Positions 32,015 to 40,956 of a DNA stretch of 42,294 nt are shown piece after piece (within the stretch, counting starts at the first letter, position 1; every line of letters begins with the position of its first letter). The notes beneath the pieces were generated by a model. It saw nothing but the letters and a program-made list of their open reading frames with translations. It ran no database searches and was not told the DNA's origin. This stretch comes from an uncultured Oscillospiraceae bacterium (GTDB lineage: Bacteria > Bacillota > Clostridia > Oscillospirales > Acutalibacteraceae), in NCBI GenBank assembly GCA_900546265.1, contig URCA01000032.1, positions 1-42,294 of the forward strand, given 5' to 3'. The translations under genes and the position numbers were made by a program.

Positions 32015-32923
32015 GTGCGTAAACACAAAGCAAACGGACTTATAGAAAAGCGGGCGAGGATGGGGTATTTCTTCGTGCTGCCGTTTATCATCGGTTTTCT
32101 GGCGTTCACCGTCTACCCGCTGATCCAGTCGATGTTTTTTAGCTTTCAGGACATCACCTACAACATGGACGGCTATCATACCCAGCCGGTAGGGATCGAG
32201 CATTATACATACCTGCTCGTGAAGGATCCCAGCTATCGCCTGCTCCTGCTCAATTCCCTGAAGGATATGCTGCTCAATGTGCCGCTGATTGTGTTTTTCT
32301 CGTTTTTCGCGGCCAATCTGCTGAATCAGAAATTCCGTGGCCGGCTGCTGGCGCGGGCCATCTTTTTCCTTCCGGTTATCCTCGCGTCGTCGTCCGTGCT
32401 GGGGATGAACGTGGACGCCATCATGGCCTCCGCCAGCGGCGGAACCGGGATCGGGGAAACGGCCCGCGAAACCGTGAACCTATCCATGCAGATGCAGACG
32501 TTTCTGAAGTCCGTCAATCTGCCGGGAGGGTTTACCGACTATGTTATCAGCGGGGTCAAACGGATCACCACCATTATATCCGCGTCCGGTGTGCAGATCC
32601 TCCTGTTCCTGGCCGGGCTTCAGTCGGTGACACCCTCTCAATTGGAAGCCGCCCACATGGAAGGGGCAAACTCTTGGGAGATTTTCTGGAAGATCACGGT
32701 CCCGATTGTCAGCCCCATCCTTCTGGTCAGCACCCTGTATACCGTTATCGATTCCTTTACCGCCAATTCCAACCCCGTTATCCAGGCGGTACAGGGGAAA
32801 TATGCCGGCCTGCAGTTCGGGATGGGTTCGGCCATGTCCTGGCTGTATATCCTGGTGGTTTTTCTGATTATCGGCCTGGTTTACGGGCTGCTGTCCAAAG
32901 TGGTGTTTTATCAAGATAATTGA
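32015..32923 (+). CDS. Sugar ABC importer permease, first subunit of third importer
   Basis: 302 residues, six predicted helices. The coupling loop LEAAHMEGANSWE is present. An unusually long external loop (about 130-185, ASASGGTGIGETARETVNLSMQMQ) lies between helices, larger than in the other permeases here, and might contact the binding protein. The start is GTG 32015 with GGGAGAGGA upstream. It pairs with the permease 22 bases downstream. Confidence 0.9.
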   Translation: MRKHKANGLIEKRARMGYFFVLPFIIGFLAFTVYPLIQSMFFSFQDITYNMDGYHTQPVGIEHYTYLLVKDPSYRLLLLNSLKDMLLNVPLIVFFSFFAANLLNQKFRGRLLARAIFFLPVILASSSVLGMNVDAIMASASGGTGIGETARETVNLSMQMQTFLKSVNLPGGFTDYVISGVKRITTIISASGVQILLFLAGLQSVTPSQLEAAHMEGANSWEIFWKITVPIVSPILLVSTLYTVIDSFTANSNPVIQAVQGKYAGLQFGMGSAMSWLYILVVFLIIGLVYGLLSKVVFYQDN

Positions 32924-32945
32924 CTGAGAATCGGGGAGAAATGTC

Positions 32946-33896
32946 ATGCGTGTTTCATCATACCGCCTAAGGAAACAGAGCCAGCAGCTGCTTTGGGCCA
33001 TTCTGAGGACGCTCCTGATTCTGGGAATTGCCTTTGTGATTCTGCATCCGCTGATAGAAAAGCTGAGCATGTCCTTCAAAGCGGAAATCGATATGTACGA
33101 TCCCACGGTGGATCTGATCCCGAAGCATTTTACCCTAAACAACTATGTTGAAATGATAGACGTCATGGAGTATGGCTCCACGCTGCTCTGCACCCTGCTG
33201 CTGTGCTCGGGGACGGCGCTGCTGACCACCTTGTCCACCACGATGGCGGGCTATGGCTTTGCCAAATTTCCGTTCAAGCTGAACCGGCTGCTGTTTGCCT
33301 GCGTCCTTGTGTGTATGGTGGTGCCCCCGCAGACGATCATGATGTCGCAGTTCCTGAACATGAGATTCTTCAGCTTTTTCGGCCTGACCAATCTGTTCGG
33401 CTTCAAGGGCTTTGACCTGACCAACAGCCCGGCTTCTCTGTTTTTGCTGTCCGCCTTCTGCAGCGGGATCAAAAACGCGTTTTTTATCTTTATTATGCGG
33501 CAGTATTTCAAAGGGTTCCCCAATGAGCTGTATGAGGCGGCGGCCATAGACGGCGCCGGTCAGTTGAAAATCTTCGTGAAAATCATGCTGCCCGCCGCCA
33601 TGACCATGATGGTGACCGTGTTTCTGTTTATGTTCGTCTGGCAGTATAACGACAGCTATTACACCAATATGCTGGTGGGTAATTTCAAAACCATGACCAG
33701 CGAGCTAAGCCGGGCCGCCAGCGATTTCCGATTGGGTATTTTCCTGAACAGCATCATCCCCACCAACAGCGGGGTCAAGGCCGACATGCTCAAGGTGACT
33801 GGCGAGATTCTTGCCATTCTTCCGCTGATGGTGGTGTATCTGTTCGGCCAGAAATTTCTGCTCGAAGGCGTTGAGCGCAGCGGTCTGGTGGGCTGA
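32946..33896 (+). CDS. Sugar ABC importer permease, second subunit of third importer
   Basis: 316 residues, six predicted helices, coupling loop YEAAAIDGAGQLK, MalG-like C-terminus ending LLEGVERSGLVG. Longer than MalG-type permeases elsewhere in the window because of an insertion near residues 138-160 (FFSFFGLTNLFGFKGFDLTN). CGGGGAGAA precedes the ATG. The binding lipoprotein for this importer follows 84 bases later rather than preceding the permeases. Confidence 0.9.
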   Translation: MRVSSYRLRKQSQQLLWAILRTLLILGIAFVILHPLIEKLSMSFKAEIDMYDPTVDLIPKHFTLNNYVEMIDVMEYGSTLLCTLLLCSGTALLTTLSTTMAGYGFAKFPFKLNRLLFACVLVCMVVPPQTIMMSQFLNMRFFSFFGLTNLFGFKGFDLTNSPASLFLLSAFCSGIKNAFFIFIMRQYFKGFPNELYEAAAIDGAGQLKIFVKIMLPAAMTMMVTVFLFMFVWQYNDSYYTNMLVGNFKTMTSELSRAASDFRLGIFLNSIIPTNSGVKADMLKVTGEILAILPLMVVYLFGQKFLLEGVERSGLVG

Positions 33897-33980
33897 ACGA
33901 TCTGGTTGGAAAGGAGGCGGAGGGAACATAGGTATATACGCACAAGCCGATCGTCACAGATATACAAGGAGGTCTTTTTT

Positions 33981-35351
33981 ATGAAAAAAGTGAGTCGCGT
34001 TTTGGCCCTGCTGGGCGCCGCCGTTATGCTGATGGGGGTGTGCACGGCCTGCAACGGCGGGACGGGAAGCTCCTCCGCAGATCCCGACGCCCCCTCGGTA
34101 AAGGGCCTGGGTGGAATTACCGTCAAGATGGCCTTTCCCTATGAAATTGTGATGACCCCCGGCCTTTCAGCTGAAAATGACGCGTTTATCAGCCGGGTTG
34201 GCGAGGTGGAGAAAAAGTACGACTGTAAAATCGAATTCGTTTACAAATCCCAGACGGATTATTATAACACCCTGGTGCAGAACTGTTTGGCAGGGCAGCC
34301 GACGGGCGATGTGATTAACGTAGGATCCAGCCGCCTGCCGGATTATGCCAGAAAGGGCATATTGGAACCGCTGGAAGGCTACGACGCCTACAAGCAGTAC
34401 CTGGGCAACCAGCTGAGCAAAAAGGCGTCGGATTGGATGAGCCTCGACGGCAAAACCTACGGCATGTGCGCCGAGCCGCTGGAGCAGCGGATGTTTGTCA
34501 CCTTCAACAAGCGCATTTTCAAAGAGAACAACCTGGACGATCCCTATGAGCTGGCCAAGGCCGGCAACTGGACCTGGGAGAAGTTCACCGAATACGCCAA
34601 AAAATGCACCCGATACGACTCTTCCGGGAAAATCACGCAATATGGCTTCCACGGCGATCTGTTCAGCGTCATGGCGTCGGCCATCGCCTCCAACATGGGC
34701 GATGTCGTATCCTTTGAAAACAATACCTATAAGATGGCCCTGGACAGCCCCAATTCCCTGGAGGCGCTCAACCAGGTGGAAAAATGGATGCACACGGATC
34801 GGATCATGAACGCGGAGCACGTGTATTGGGACGGCCCGATGCGCATGTTTGAAAAGGGTCGGGCCGCCATGATACTGTGCCCCGGCATCTGGGTCCCCTA
34901 CGAGCGCTTCAACACCACCATGACGGATGACGACTATGGCGTCATCTATTTCCCCAAGGGCCCCAAGGCCAGCGATTACGTCGCTTCCTACGACGGCTGG
35001 GAGTGCATCTGCCTGCCTACCTCCACCAAAATCGACAAGGATACGCTCATTCGCCTGTATGTGGAGACCAAGCTGCCCACGGATTTTGACGCGTCCACCG
35101 ACGTGGCGGAAATCTTCACCAACAAATACGGCGCGTCTCTGCGGGACGAGGGCTCCCTCGAGGTGCTGCTGGACATCCAGACCAACAGCAAATTCCGTCT
35201 CATACGCTATCGCGAGCTTTTCGATCTGGCGGGAGACAGCCTGCCCAACTTCGCCAACGAACTGGCCACCGGCGAGAAGACGGCGGCGCAGGTGGTTGCC
35301 GAAGTCAAGCAGCCCCTCCAGGCCTATCTGGACGATAACTACAACAAATAA
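33981..35351 (+). CDS. Sugar ABC importer, substrate-binding lipoprotein of third importer
   Basis: 456 residues with lipobox CTAC (Cys24) and a short Gly/Ser/Asp linker. The CUT1 binding fold is seen in FISRVGEVEKKYDCKIEF, RLPDYARKGILEPLEGYDAY, GKTYGMCAEPLEQRMFVTFNKRIF and GRAAMILCPGIWVPYERF. ATG 33981 directly follows AAGGAGG. It is not closely similar to the lipoprotein at 212-1516 by eye, so a different substrate is likely. The two DUF4838 genes that follow may process the same ligand. Confidence 0.93.
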   Translation: MKKVSRVLALLGAAVMLMGVCTACNGGTGSSSADPDAPSVKGLGGITVKMAFPYEIVMTPGLSAENDAFISRVGEVEKKYDCKIEFVYKSQTDYYNTLVQNCLAGQPTGDVINVGSSRLPDYARKGILEPLEGYDAYKQYLGNQLSKKASDWMSLDGKTYGMCAEPLEQRMFVTFNKRIFKENNLDDPYELAKAGNWTWEKFTEYAKKCTRYDSSGKITQYGFHGDLFSVMASAIASNMGDVVSFENNTYKMALDSPNSLEALNQVEKWMHTDRIMNAEHVYWDGPMRMFEKGRAAMILCPGIWVPYERFNTTMTDDDYGVIYFPKGPKASDYVASYDGWECICLPTSTKIDKDTLIRLYVETKLPTDFDASTDVAEIFTNKYGASLRDEGSLEVLLDIQTNSKFRLIRYRELFDLAGDSLPNFANELATGEKTAAQVVAEVKQPLQAYLDDNYNK

Positions 35352-35383
35352 CGGTCAACGGCCTCTGCAACGGGAGGGATTTT

Positions 35384-37126
35384 GTGTCCGTCTGCGAAAA
35401 GAACGGGCCGCCCGGCGTCAATCGCTGGCTGGCCGCTTATACGATTGTGCATGGGGTGGAGGCTTCACCCGTCGAAAGGACGGCCGCCGGCGAGCTGCAG
35501 CGGTATCTGGAGACGATCACCGGCATCCGGCTGCCGGTGACCAATGCCGCTGCGCCGCCCTCCCCCTGTGAATTCCTGATTGGACGAACCGGCCGTTCAT
35601 TCAGGGCCGATGTCGCCGGGCTGACTGACGACGGCTTTGCCGTCCGCCGGTGCGGGGGACTGACGGCGATAGAGGGAACCTGTGGCCGCTCCACCCTTTA
35701 TGGTGTGTACTATTTTCTGGAGACCTACGGGGGCTGCCGGTTCTATGCCCGGGACTGCGAGGTTCTGCCATCCCCCGAGGCGTTCCGCCTGCCGGATGCG
35801 ATAGACGACCGGTGCAGTCCGGCGCTGTCCTTCCGGGATGTGGACTGGTTTGAGGCGCACGACGCCGCGTTTGCCGCTAAGCTGCGGATAAACTCGGATC
35901 ACAACCGGGTGAATAACGCGGCATACGGCAAAACCATGCACTACGCGGGGGATCGCTTTGTACATACCTTTTCGGCGCTTCTGCCGCCGGAACCCTGGTT
36001 TGAAAGCCACCCGGAATATTTCGCGCTGCGGGAGGACGGGGAACGGGATCGGGGGGCGCTGTGTTTGAGCCATCCGGAGGTAGTCCGCCTGCTCACCCGC
36101 GGCGCGCTGGATGCCCTGGAGGCCGATCCGGCGGCGGATATTCTGTCGGTGTCGCAGAACGACAACCCGCAGTACTGCCATTGCCCCGCCTGTCAGGCCG
36201 TGGCGGACGAGGAAGGCAGCCAGGCCGGCCCCTTGATCCGCGCGGTCAACGCCGTCGCCGCCGCGGTGGCGCAGCGGCATCCCCATGTGCTGGTGGATAC
36301 GCTGGCGTACATGTATTCCCGAAAACCCTGCCGGACAAAGCCGGCGGACAACGTGATCGTCCGCCTCTGCTCCTTCGAATGCGAATTCGACACCACCCTG
36401 GACGATCCGCAGCGGGAGCCGAACGCAGGCTTTGCCGCCGATCTGGAGGGATGGAGCCGGCTGACCAACCGCCTGTACGTCTGGGACTATACCACCGATT
36501 TTGACATCTATCTGCAGACGTTCCCCAACTTTCATGTCCTGCAGCCCAATATCCAGTATTTGCTCCGTCATCATGTCACCGGCATTTTCGAACAGGGCAA
36601 CCGCGAGCCGGACGGGGAATTCGGCGCTCTGCGCGCCTATCTGCTGGCCAAGCTGCTCTGGAATCCCGAGGAGGATGTGCAGGCCCTGACCGACGGCTTC
36701 CTGGAGCACTATTACGGGAAGGGCTGGCGGCATCTCAAAGCCTATATCACCGGCTTCGAGGAGCTGATCCGGGAACTGGGCACCGGCGCCACCATTTACG
36801 CCAAGACCGAAAAGCTGGTTCCTTTTAAGGACCGTCGTACCCGGGCGTTTCTGGAACGTGCGCGGGCCTGGTGGGACGAGGCGGAAGCGGAAGCGGCGGG
36901 CGAGCAGAAGGAGCGGGTCAGACGCTCCCGCCTGCAATTCACCTATCTGTCCCAATGCGCGGCCTGTGACGAGCAGAAGGACACCGCCTCCTGGAAGCAG
37001 GAAAACGGGCGGCTGCGCGCCGATCTCATCCGCTGCGGCATCCGGATGCGCGAGCATATAAAAGGGACGCTCGAGGAGGTGGATACAGACATTTCCCCGC
37101 TGGAGTGGGTGGATCCCACCCGCTGA
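35384..37126 (+). CDS. DUF4838 protein, apparently cytoplasmic paralogue
   Basis: 580 residues. The N-terminal module (about 15-145; ERTAAGELQRYLETITG, GRSTLYGVYYFLETYGG) resembles the alpha-glucuronidase/hexosaminidase N-domain that precedes glycosidase barrels. DUF4838 follows (about 150-460), with SVSQNDNPQYCHCPAC (C265, C267, C270), TLAYMYS, YVWDYTTDFD and VTGIFEQGN. The helical end carries RVRRSRLQFTYLSQC. There is no signal peptide with GTG 35384, which has GGGAGGG upstream. The activity of DUF4838 proteins is not established to my knowledge; a glycosidase role is inferred from layout. The next gene is a secreted paralogue. Confidence 0.85.
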   Translation: MSVCEKNGPPGVNRWLAAYTIVHGVEASPVERTAAGELQRYLETITGIRLPVTNAAAPPSPCEFLIGRTGRSFRADVAGLTDDGFAVRRCGGLTAIEGTCGRSTLYGVYYFLETYGGCRFYARDCEVLPSPEAFRLPDAIDDRCSPALSFRDVDWFEAHDAAFAAKLRINSDHNRVNNAAYGKTMHYAGDRFVHTFSALLPPEPWFESHPEYFALREDGERDRGALCLSHPEVVRLLTRGALDALEADPAADILSVSQNDNPQYCHCPACQAVADEEGSQAGPLIRAVNAVAAAVAQRHPHVLVDTLAYMYSRKPCRTKPADNVIVRLCSFECEFDTTLDDPQREPNAGFAADLEGWSRLTNRLYVWDYTTDFDIYLQTFPNFHVLQPNIQYLLRHHVTGIFEQGNREPDGEFGALRAYLLAKLLWNPEEDVQALTDGFLEHYYGKGWRHLKAYITGFEELIRELGTGATIYAKTEKLVPFKDRRTRAFLERARAWWDEAEAEAAGEQKERVRRSRLQFTYLSQCAACDEQKDTASWKQENGRLRADLIRCGIRMREHIKGTLEEVDTDISPLEWVDPTR

Positions 37127-37177
37127 AGCGCCGGTTGTCCGCATCGAAACCGATCATAAAGAATAGGAGAGAAACAT

Positions 37178-39178
37178 ATGGCGAAAACAATGCGAAGCGG
37201 GATGGCGCTGCTGCTGTCCCTGCTGCTGCTCCTGCCGTTGGCCGCTTGCGGAAAGCCCGCCAATCCCGGCAGCTCACAGGCAGGCGACCAGAGCGGCGAG
37301 AGTCCGTCCTCCGCTGCCGGAGCTCCGGAAAGCGGGGATTTCACCGTCTCCGGCGCGGACAGTTCGGTAGGAACCGAGTCGGAAACCAGCCAGGGAACCA
37401 CCCGGCGGCCGCAGAATAACTCGGCTGGGCAAAAGCCCGGCGCGACCACGACCACCACCCGGCGGACGGCCTCTTCCTCCACGGATCCGGCCGGCTACGT
37501 GATCGTGCAGGGAGAAAAGGCCACCCGTGTCGAACAGCAGGCGGCCAAGGAACTGCAGAGCTATCTGAAGAAAATCACCGGCGTTCAGCTTGCCATCGTG
37601 AATGACGGCACGGCGGAAACGGCCAATGAATTTATCGTCGGCAGTACGCGCCGCAGCGTGAAGGTCGATAAAAGCAAGTTGAAATACGACGGCTTCGCGG
37701 TGCTCAAAAAGGGAAACAAAATCGCGGTGGAGGGGGTCGACGATCGATCCACCCTTTACGGCGTGTATCACCTGCTGGAGACGTACTTTGGCTGCGGGTT
37801 CTATTCCGAGAACTTTGAATCCGTCCCCGCCTCCAAGACCATCCGCCTGCCCGACTCCATCAACGACGTGCAGAACCCGGCGCTGGAGTACCGGGACGTG
37901 GGTTGGCATGCCACGCTCGACACCGTGTTCGCCGCCAAAATGCGGAACAATTCGGATCATAGCCGCCGCGTAAGCAGCAGCTACGGCCGGGGAATCCATT
38001 ATGCGGGCGGCCAGTTCGTGCATACCTTTTCCTCCCTGCTGCCCGCCAACAAGTATTACAACGCGCATCCGGAATACTTCGGCCTTACCGTCAGCGGCGG
38101 CCGGGATACAGCCACCCTTTGCCTGAGCAATCCGGAGGTCGTCAAAGTCCTGACTCAAAGCACACTGGATCTGCTGTCGAAGGATCCCGATTCCGACATT
38201 GTCTCGGTCTCCCAGAACGATACGACCGCCTATTGCCGCTGTGAAAAATGCGCCGCCATTATTAAGGAAGAGGGCAGTCCGGCGGGCCCGATCATCCGGG
38301 CGATCAATCAGATAGCCGCCGAAGTGAAGAAAAAGTATCCCCATGTCCAGGTGGACACCTTGGCCTACATGTATTCCCAGCCCCCCTGTAAGACCAAACC
38401 CGCGGATAACGTCATCGTCCGTCTCTGCTCCTTCTACTGCGCGTTCGATACGCCGCTGAACGACGATGAACGCACGGTGAACCGTACGTTTGCCAACGAT
38501 CTCAAGGGTTGGGGCAAGCTGACCAAGAACATCTATGTATGGGACTACACCACGGACTTCGATTTCTATCTGTACACCTATCCGAACTTCAGTGTTCTGC
38601 AGCCCAACATCCAGTTCCTGATCGAGAACAATGTGACGGGTATTTTTGAACAGGGCAATCCGAATAAGGGCGGCGAGTTCGGCGAGCTGCGCGCCTATCT
38701 GCTGTCCAAGCTGCTGTGGAACCCGAAGGCCGATGTGAACGCGCTGATGGACGGCTTCCTGCAGGCGTATTACGGCAGTGGCTGGAAGAACATCAAGACC
38801 TATATCACCGAGTTTGAAAAGCTGGTGAAGAAGCTGGGCACCTCCGCCACCATCTATATCAGCCCCGAGATTCTGACCCCCTTTGGCAACGCCAACACCA
38901 AGGACTTTGTCGCCAGGGCGCAGGGCTGGTGGGACGCGGCGGAAAAGGCCGCGTCCGGCGATCAGCTCGAGCATGTCAAACGCTCCCGCCTGCAGTATAC
39001 CTACCTGGCCCAGTCGGTGAATTACCGCAGCCAGAAGAACACCGCGGCCTGGAAAAAGGCCAATCAGCAGCTGCTGGATGACATCAAAAAGTACAACATC
39101 CAGCTGCGCGAGCATGAAGAAGGCTCCATCAACAATGTGGATGTCAATACCCCGCCGATAGACTGGCTGGACACCTGA
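37178..39178 (+). CDS. DUF4838 lipoprotein, extracellular paralogue
   Basis: 666 residues. Lipobox LAAC (Cys24), then a Ser/Thr/Gly linker of about 80 residues ending in a run of threonines. The rest parallels the preceding protein module by module: STLYGVYHLLETYFG, HYAGGQFVHTFSSLLP, SVSQNDTTAYCRCEKC (C353, C355, C358), TLAYMYS, YVWDYTTDFDFYLYTYPNF, VTGIFEQGN. It arose by duplication of, or with, the neighbour. AGGAG lies about nine bases before the ATG. The pair would place the same fold on both sides of the membrane. Confidence 0.87.
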   Translation: MAKTMRSGMALLLSLLLLLPLAACGKPANPGSSQAGDQSGESPSSAAGAPESGDFTVSGADSSVGTESETSQGTTRRPQNNSAGQKPGATTTTTRRTASSSTDPAGYVIVQGEKATRVEQQAAKELQSYLKKITGVQLAIVNDGTAETANEFIVGSTRRSVKVDKSKLKYDGFAVLKKGNKIAVEGVDDRSTLYGVYHLLETYFGCGFYSENFESVPASKTIRLPDSINDVQNPALEYRDVGWHATLDTVFAAKMRNNSDHSRRVSSSYGRGIHYAGGQFVHTFSSLLPANKYYNAHPEYFGLTVSGGRDTATLCLSNPEVVKVLTQSTLDLLSKDPDSDIVSVSQNDTTAYCRCEKCAAIIKEEGSPAGPIIRAINQIAAEVKKKYPHVQVDTLAYMYSQPPCKTKPADNVIVRLCSFYCAFDTPLNDDERTVNRTFANDLKGWGKLTKNIYVWDYTTDFDFYLYTYPNFSVLQPNIQFLIENNVTGIFEQGNPNKGGEFGELRAYLLSKLLWNPKADVNALMDGFLQAYYGSGWKNIKTYITEFEKLVKKLGTSATIYISPEILTPFGNANTKDFVARAQGWWDAAEKAASGDQLEHVKRSRLQYTYLAQSVNYRSQKNTAAWKKANQQLLDDIKKYNIQLREHEEGSINNVDVNTPPIDWLDT

Positions 39179-39275
39179 CGCAGGTGGCTGCGTACCGATT
39201 TGGATTGATGGCGCGGTTCGCACAGCCTCAGTCGGGCCGCCCCTTCAATATATATTAAAAAAAGGAGAGACAAGT

Positions 39276-40874
39276 ATGACTAAGTTGCACGGCAAAATCG
39301 TATCCCTGGTTTCCTGTATGGCTCTGATCCTCGTGATGTTGGTCGCCTTTGTAGCCACCGGCGCGTCGGCGGCCGTCATTCCCGCGGAAAATGCCGATAC
39401 CACCAGCGTGGGCACCCCCACAGGCGTTGCGGATCCGGAATGGGAGAAGGTCCCCGCGAAAGAGCTGGGCGCCGTGGTAAATGAAGCTTGGAACTTTCAC
39501 AAATGGTACGGCGACCTGACGGCGGAGGATAAAAAGGATGTTGTCTCCAAAGCCTCCTACCAGCTGATGGCGGACGGTAAGAATATGTATATCCGTCTGA
39601 AGGCGGAGGATCCCTTTGTACGCCAGGATGCCAGTTATGCTCCAGGCGCTTCCGCGTGGACCTATGAGGGCTTCTTTTTTGGCGCTCTGGGTTCTTTGGG
39701 CGAAGTGTCCGCCTATCGCTGGTCGGATTTGAGCAGCCAAGGAATTACCAAGGTGATTAAGGACGAAACCTGGGGTTACTATGAGATGCTCACAATTCCC
39801 TATGAGAAATTGGGCGTGACAAAGGACAATAATAAGATTACCTTTAACGTGGGGTATAACGACTCGATCGAGACCGTGAATAATCAGGCCATGTTCCCTG
39901 CACCGGGCGGCAGGAACTATATGCTGTTCGCCATGTGGAACAATCAGAAATATGAGGTTACCGTTAACCCTGCGGAGGCCCCTGTGGAATCTTCCGAGCC
40001 GGAGTCCTCTGAACCCGAATCCTCCGAGCCGGAATCCTCCGAACCCGAATCTTCCACCCCGGAATCCTCCACTCCCAGCGAGCCGGAGGAACCGACCCTG
40101 GACAAAACCATGAAAATCGGCACCCCCGCCGGCTATGACGATCCCATCTGGAATCAGGTGTCCGCCATCCCGCTGGATTACTTCAAAACCAGCACCAATG
40201 TCGCGGAAGGCCGGACGGACAGCCAGGTGGCCAAAGACAATAAGGTGGACGCCGTCGTGTCCTACAAAGTGATGTATGACGACACGTATATCTACTATCT
40301 CTATGACGTGACCGAAGCCAACTACCAGGAGGTAAGCACCTATTGCCCCGCTGGCCGCGACTGGTCCAAGAACGGTATCTATCATGTATATCCGAAGCTT
40401 GGCAGTGCGGAAATCTCCGGCCACCTGTGGAACCTGCCTTCTAAGAACATTCACCTGGAGGATGGCCACTACATTGCCATGCAAAAGGTCAACCGCGAGA
40501 TGATCGGTCTCGCCGCGGACGCCACCGAGCTGCAGGTGCGGGTTTACTACAACGGCTTTTACGGTGAGGACGGCCCGCTGCCTGTCACCGACGACGGCAG
40601 CCGGAACTACTGGCTCTGGAACTCCTCTGAGAGCAAGAGCAGCGGCACCGTCACCTTCACACTCAGCGAGGAGAAGTTGACCCCCACCCCCACCCAGCCG
40701 GAAGAATCCACCCCCACGCAGGAGAATCCCACCGACCCCACCCAGCCCACCGAGCCGGACAATGTGACCACCGGTGAGTCCTCCCGTATCGTGTGGTTCG
40801 GCGCGCTCGCGGCCGCGGCCTTGGCGGCGGCTCTGCTGACGGTGTACAAAAAAGCGGCCCAAGGGCAATCCTGA
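39276..40874 (+). CDS. Surface protein with two CBM9-like domains and C-terminal membrane anchor
   Basis: 532 residues. The signal peptide is cleaved near GASAAV. Two related modules follow: residues 40-235 (GTPTGVADPEWEKV) and 280-480 (GTPAGYDDPIWNQV), each opening with the G-x-P-x-G-x-x-D-P-x-W pattern and ending in a beta-sandwich strand set (YYLYDVTEANY), like CBM9/DOMON-type sugar-binding domains. They are joined by an ESSEP-repeat linker. A Thr/Pro-rich stalk (485-515) leads to one hydrophobic helix (WFGALAAAALAAALLTVY) with a basic tail. There is no LPXTG-type sortase motif. It probably holds glycan at the cell surface for the enzymes and importers upstream. Confidence 0.82.
   Translation: MTKLHGKIVSLVSCMALILVMLVAFVATGASAAVIPAENADTTSVGTPTGVADPEWEKVPAKELGAVVNEAWNFHKWYGDLTAEDKKDVVSKASYQLMADGKNMYIRLKAEDPFVRQDASYAPGASAWTYEGFFFGALGSLGEVSAYRWSDLSSQGITKVIKDETWGYYEMLTIPYEKLGVTKDNNKITFNVGYNDSIETVNNQAMFPAPGGRNYMLFAMWNNQKYEVTVNPAEAPVESSEPESSEPESSEPESSEPESSTPESSTPSEPEEPTLDKTMKIGTPAGYDDPIWNQVSAIPLDYFKTSTNVAEGRTDSQVAKDNKVDAVVSYKVMYDDTYIYYLYDVTEANYQEVSTYCPAGRDWSKNGIYHVYPKLGSAEISGHLWNLPSKNIHLEDGHYIAMQKVNREMIGLAADATELQVRVYYNGFYGEDGPLPVTDDGSRNYWLWNSSESKSSGTVTFTLSEEKLTPTPTQPEESTPTQENPTDPTQPTEPDNVTTGESSRIVWFGALAAAALAAALLTVYKKAAQGQS
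39987..40076 (+). repeat. 15-base tandem repeat encoding ESSEP / ESSTP
   Basis: Six in-frame 15-base units: four ESSEP (39987-40046) and two ESSTP (40047-40076). Codons differ between copies, so the array is not freshly expanded. It forms the linker between the two CBM9-like domains. Confidence 0.85.
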
Positions 40875-40956
40875 ACGACGCGTAAGCCCGGCCTGCCTTA
40901 ACAGGAGAGGCGAGAGGGCCCGGCGGATAAGTCCTCTGTATAAAGGAGAGCAGCAT

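Noticed and set aside
37274..39223. A 649-residue open frame on the minus strand opposite the DUF4838 lipoprotein gene
   Set aside because: It is a shadow of a real gene in GC-rich DNA: the plus-strand protein has a signal peptide, ribosome site and a clear paralogue; the minus frame has none and a low-complexity composition.
40800..40874. Sortase-sorted cell wall anchor on the CBM9-like proteins
   Set aside because: There is a hydrophobic helix and basic tail, but no LPXTG-like pentapeptide before it in either protein.
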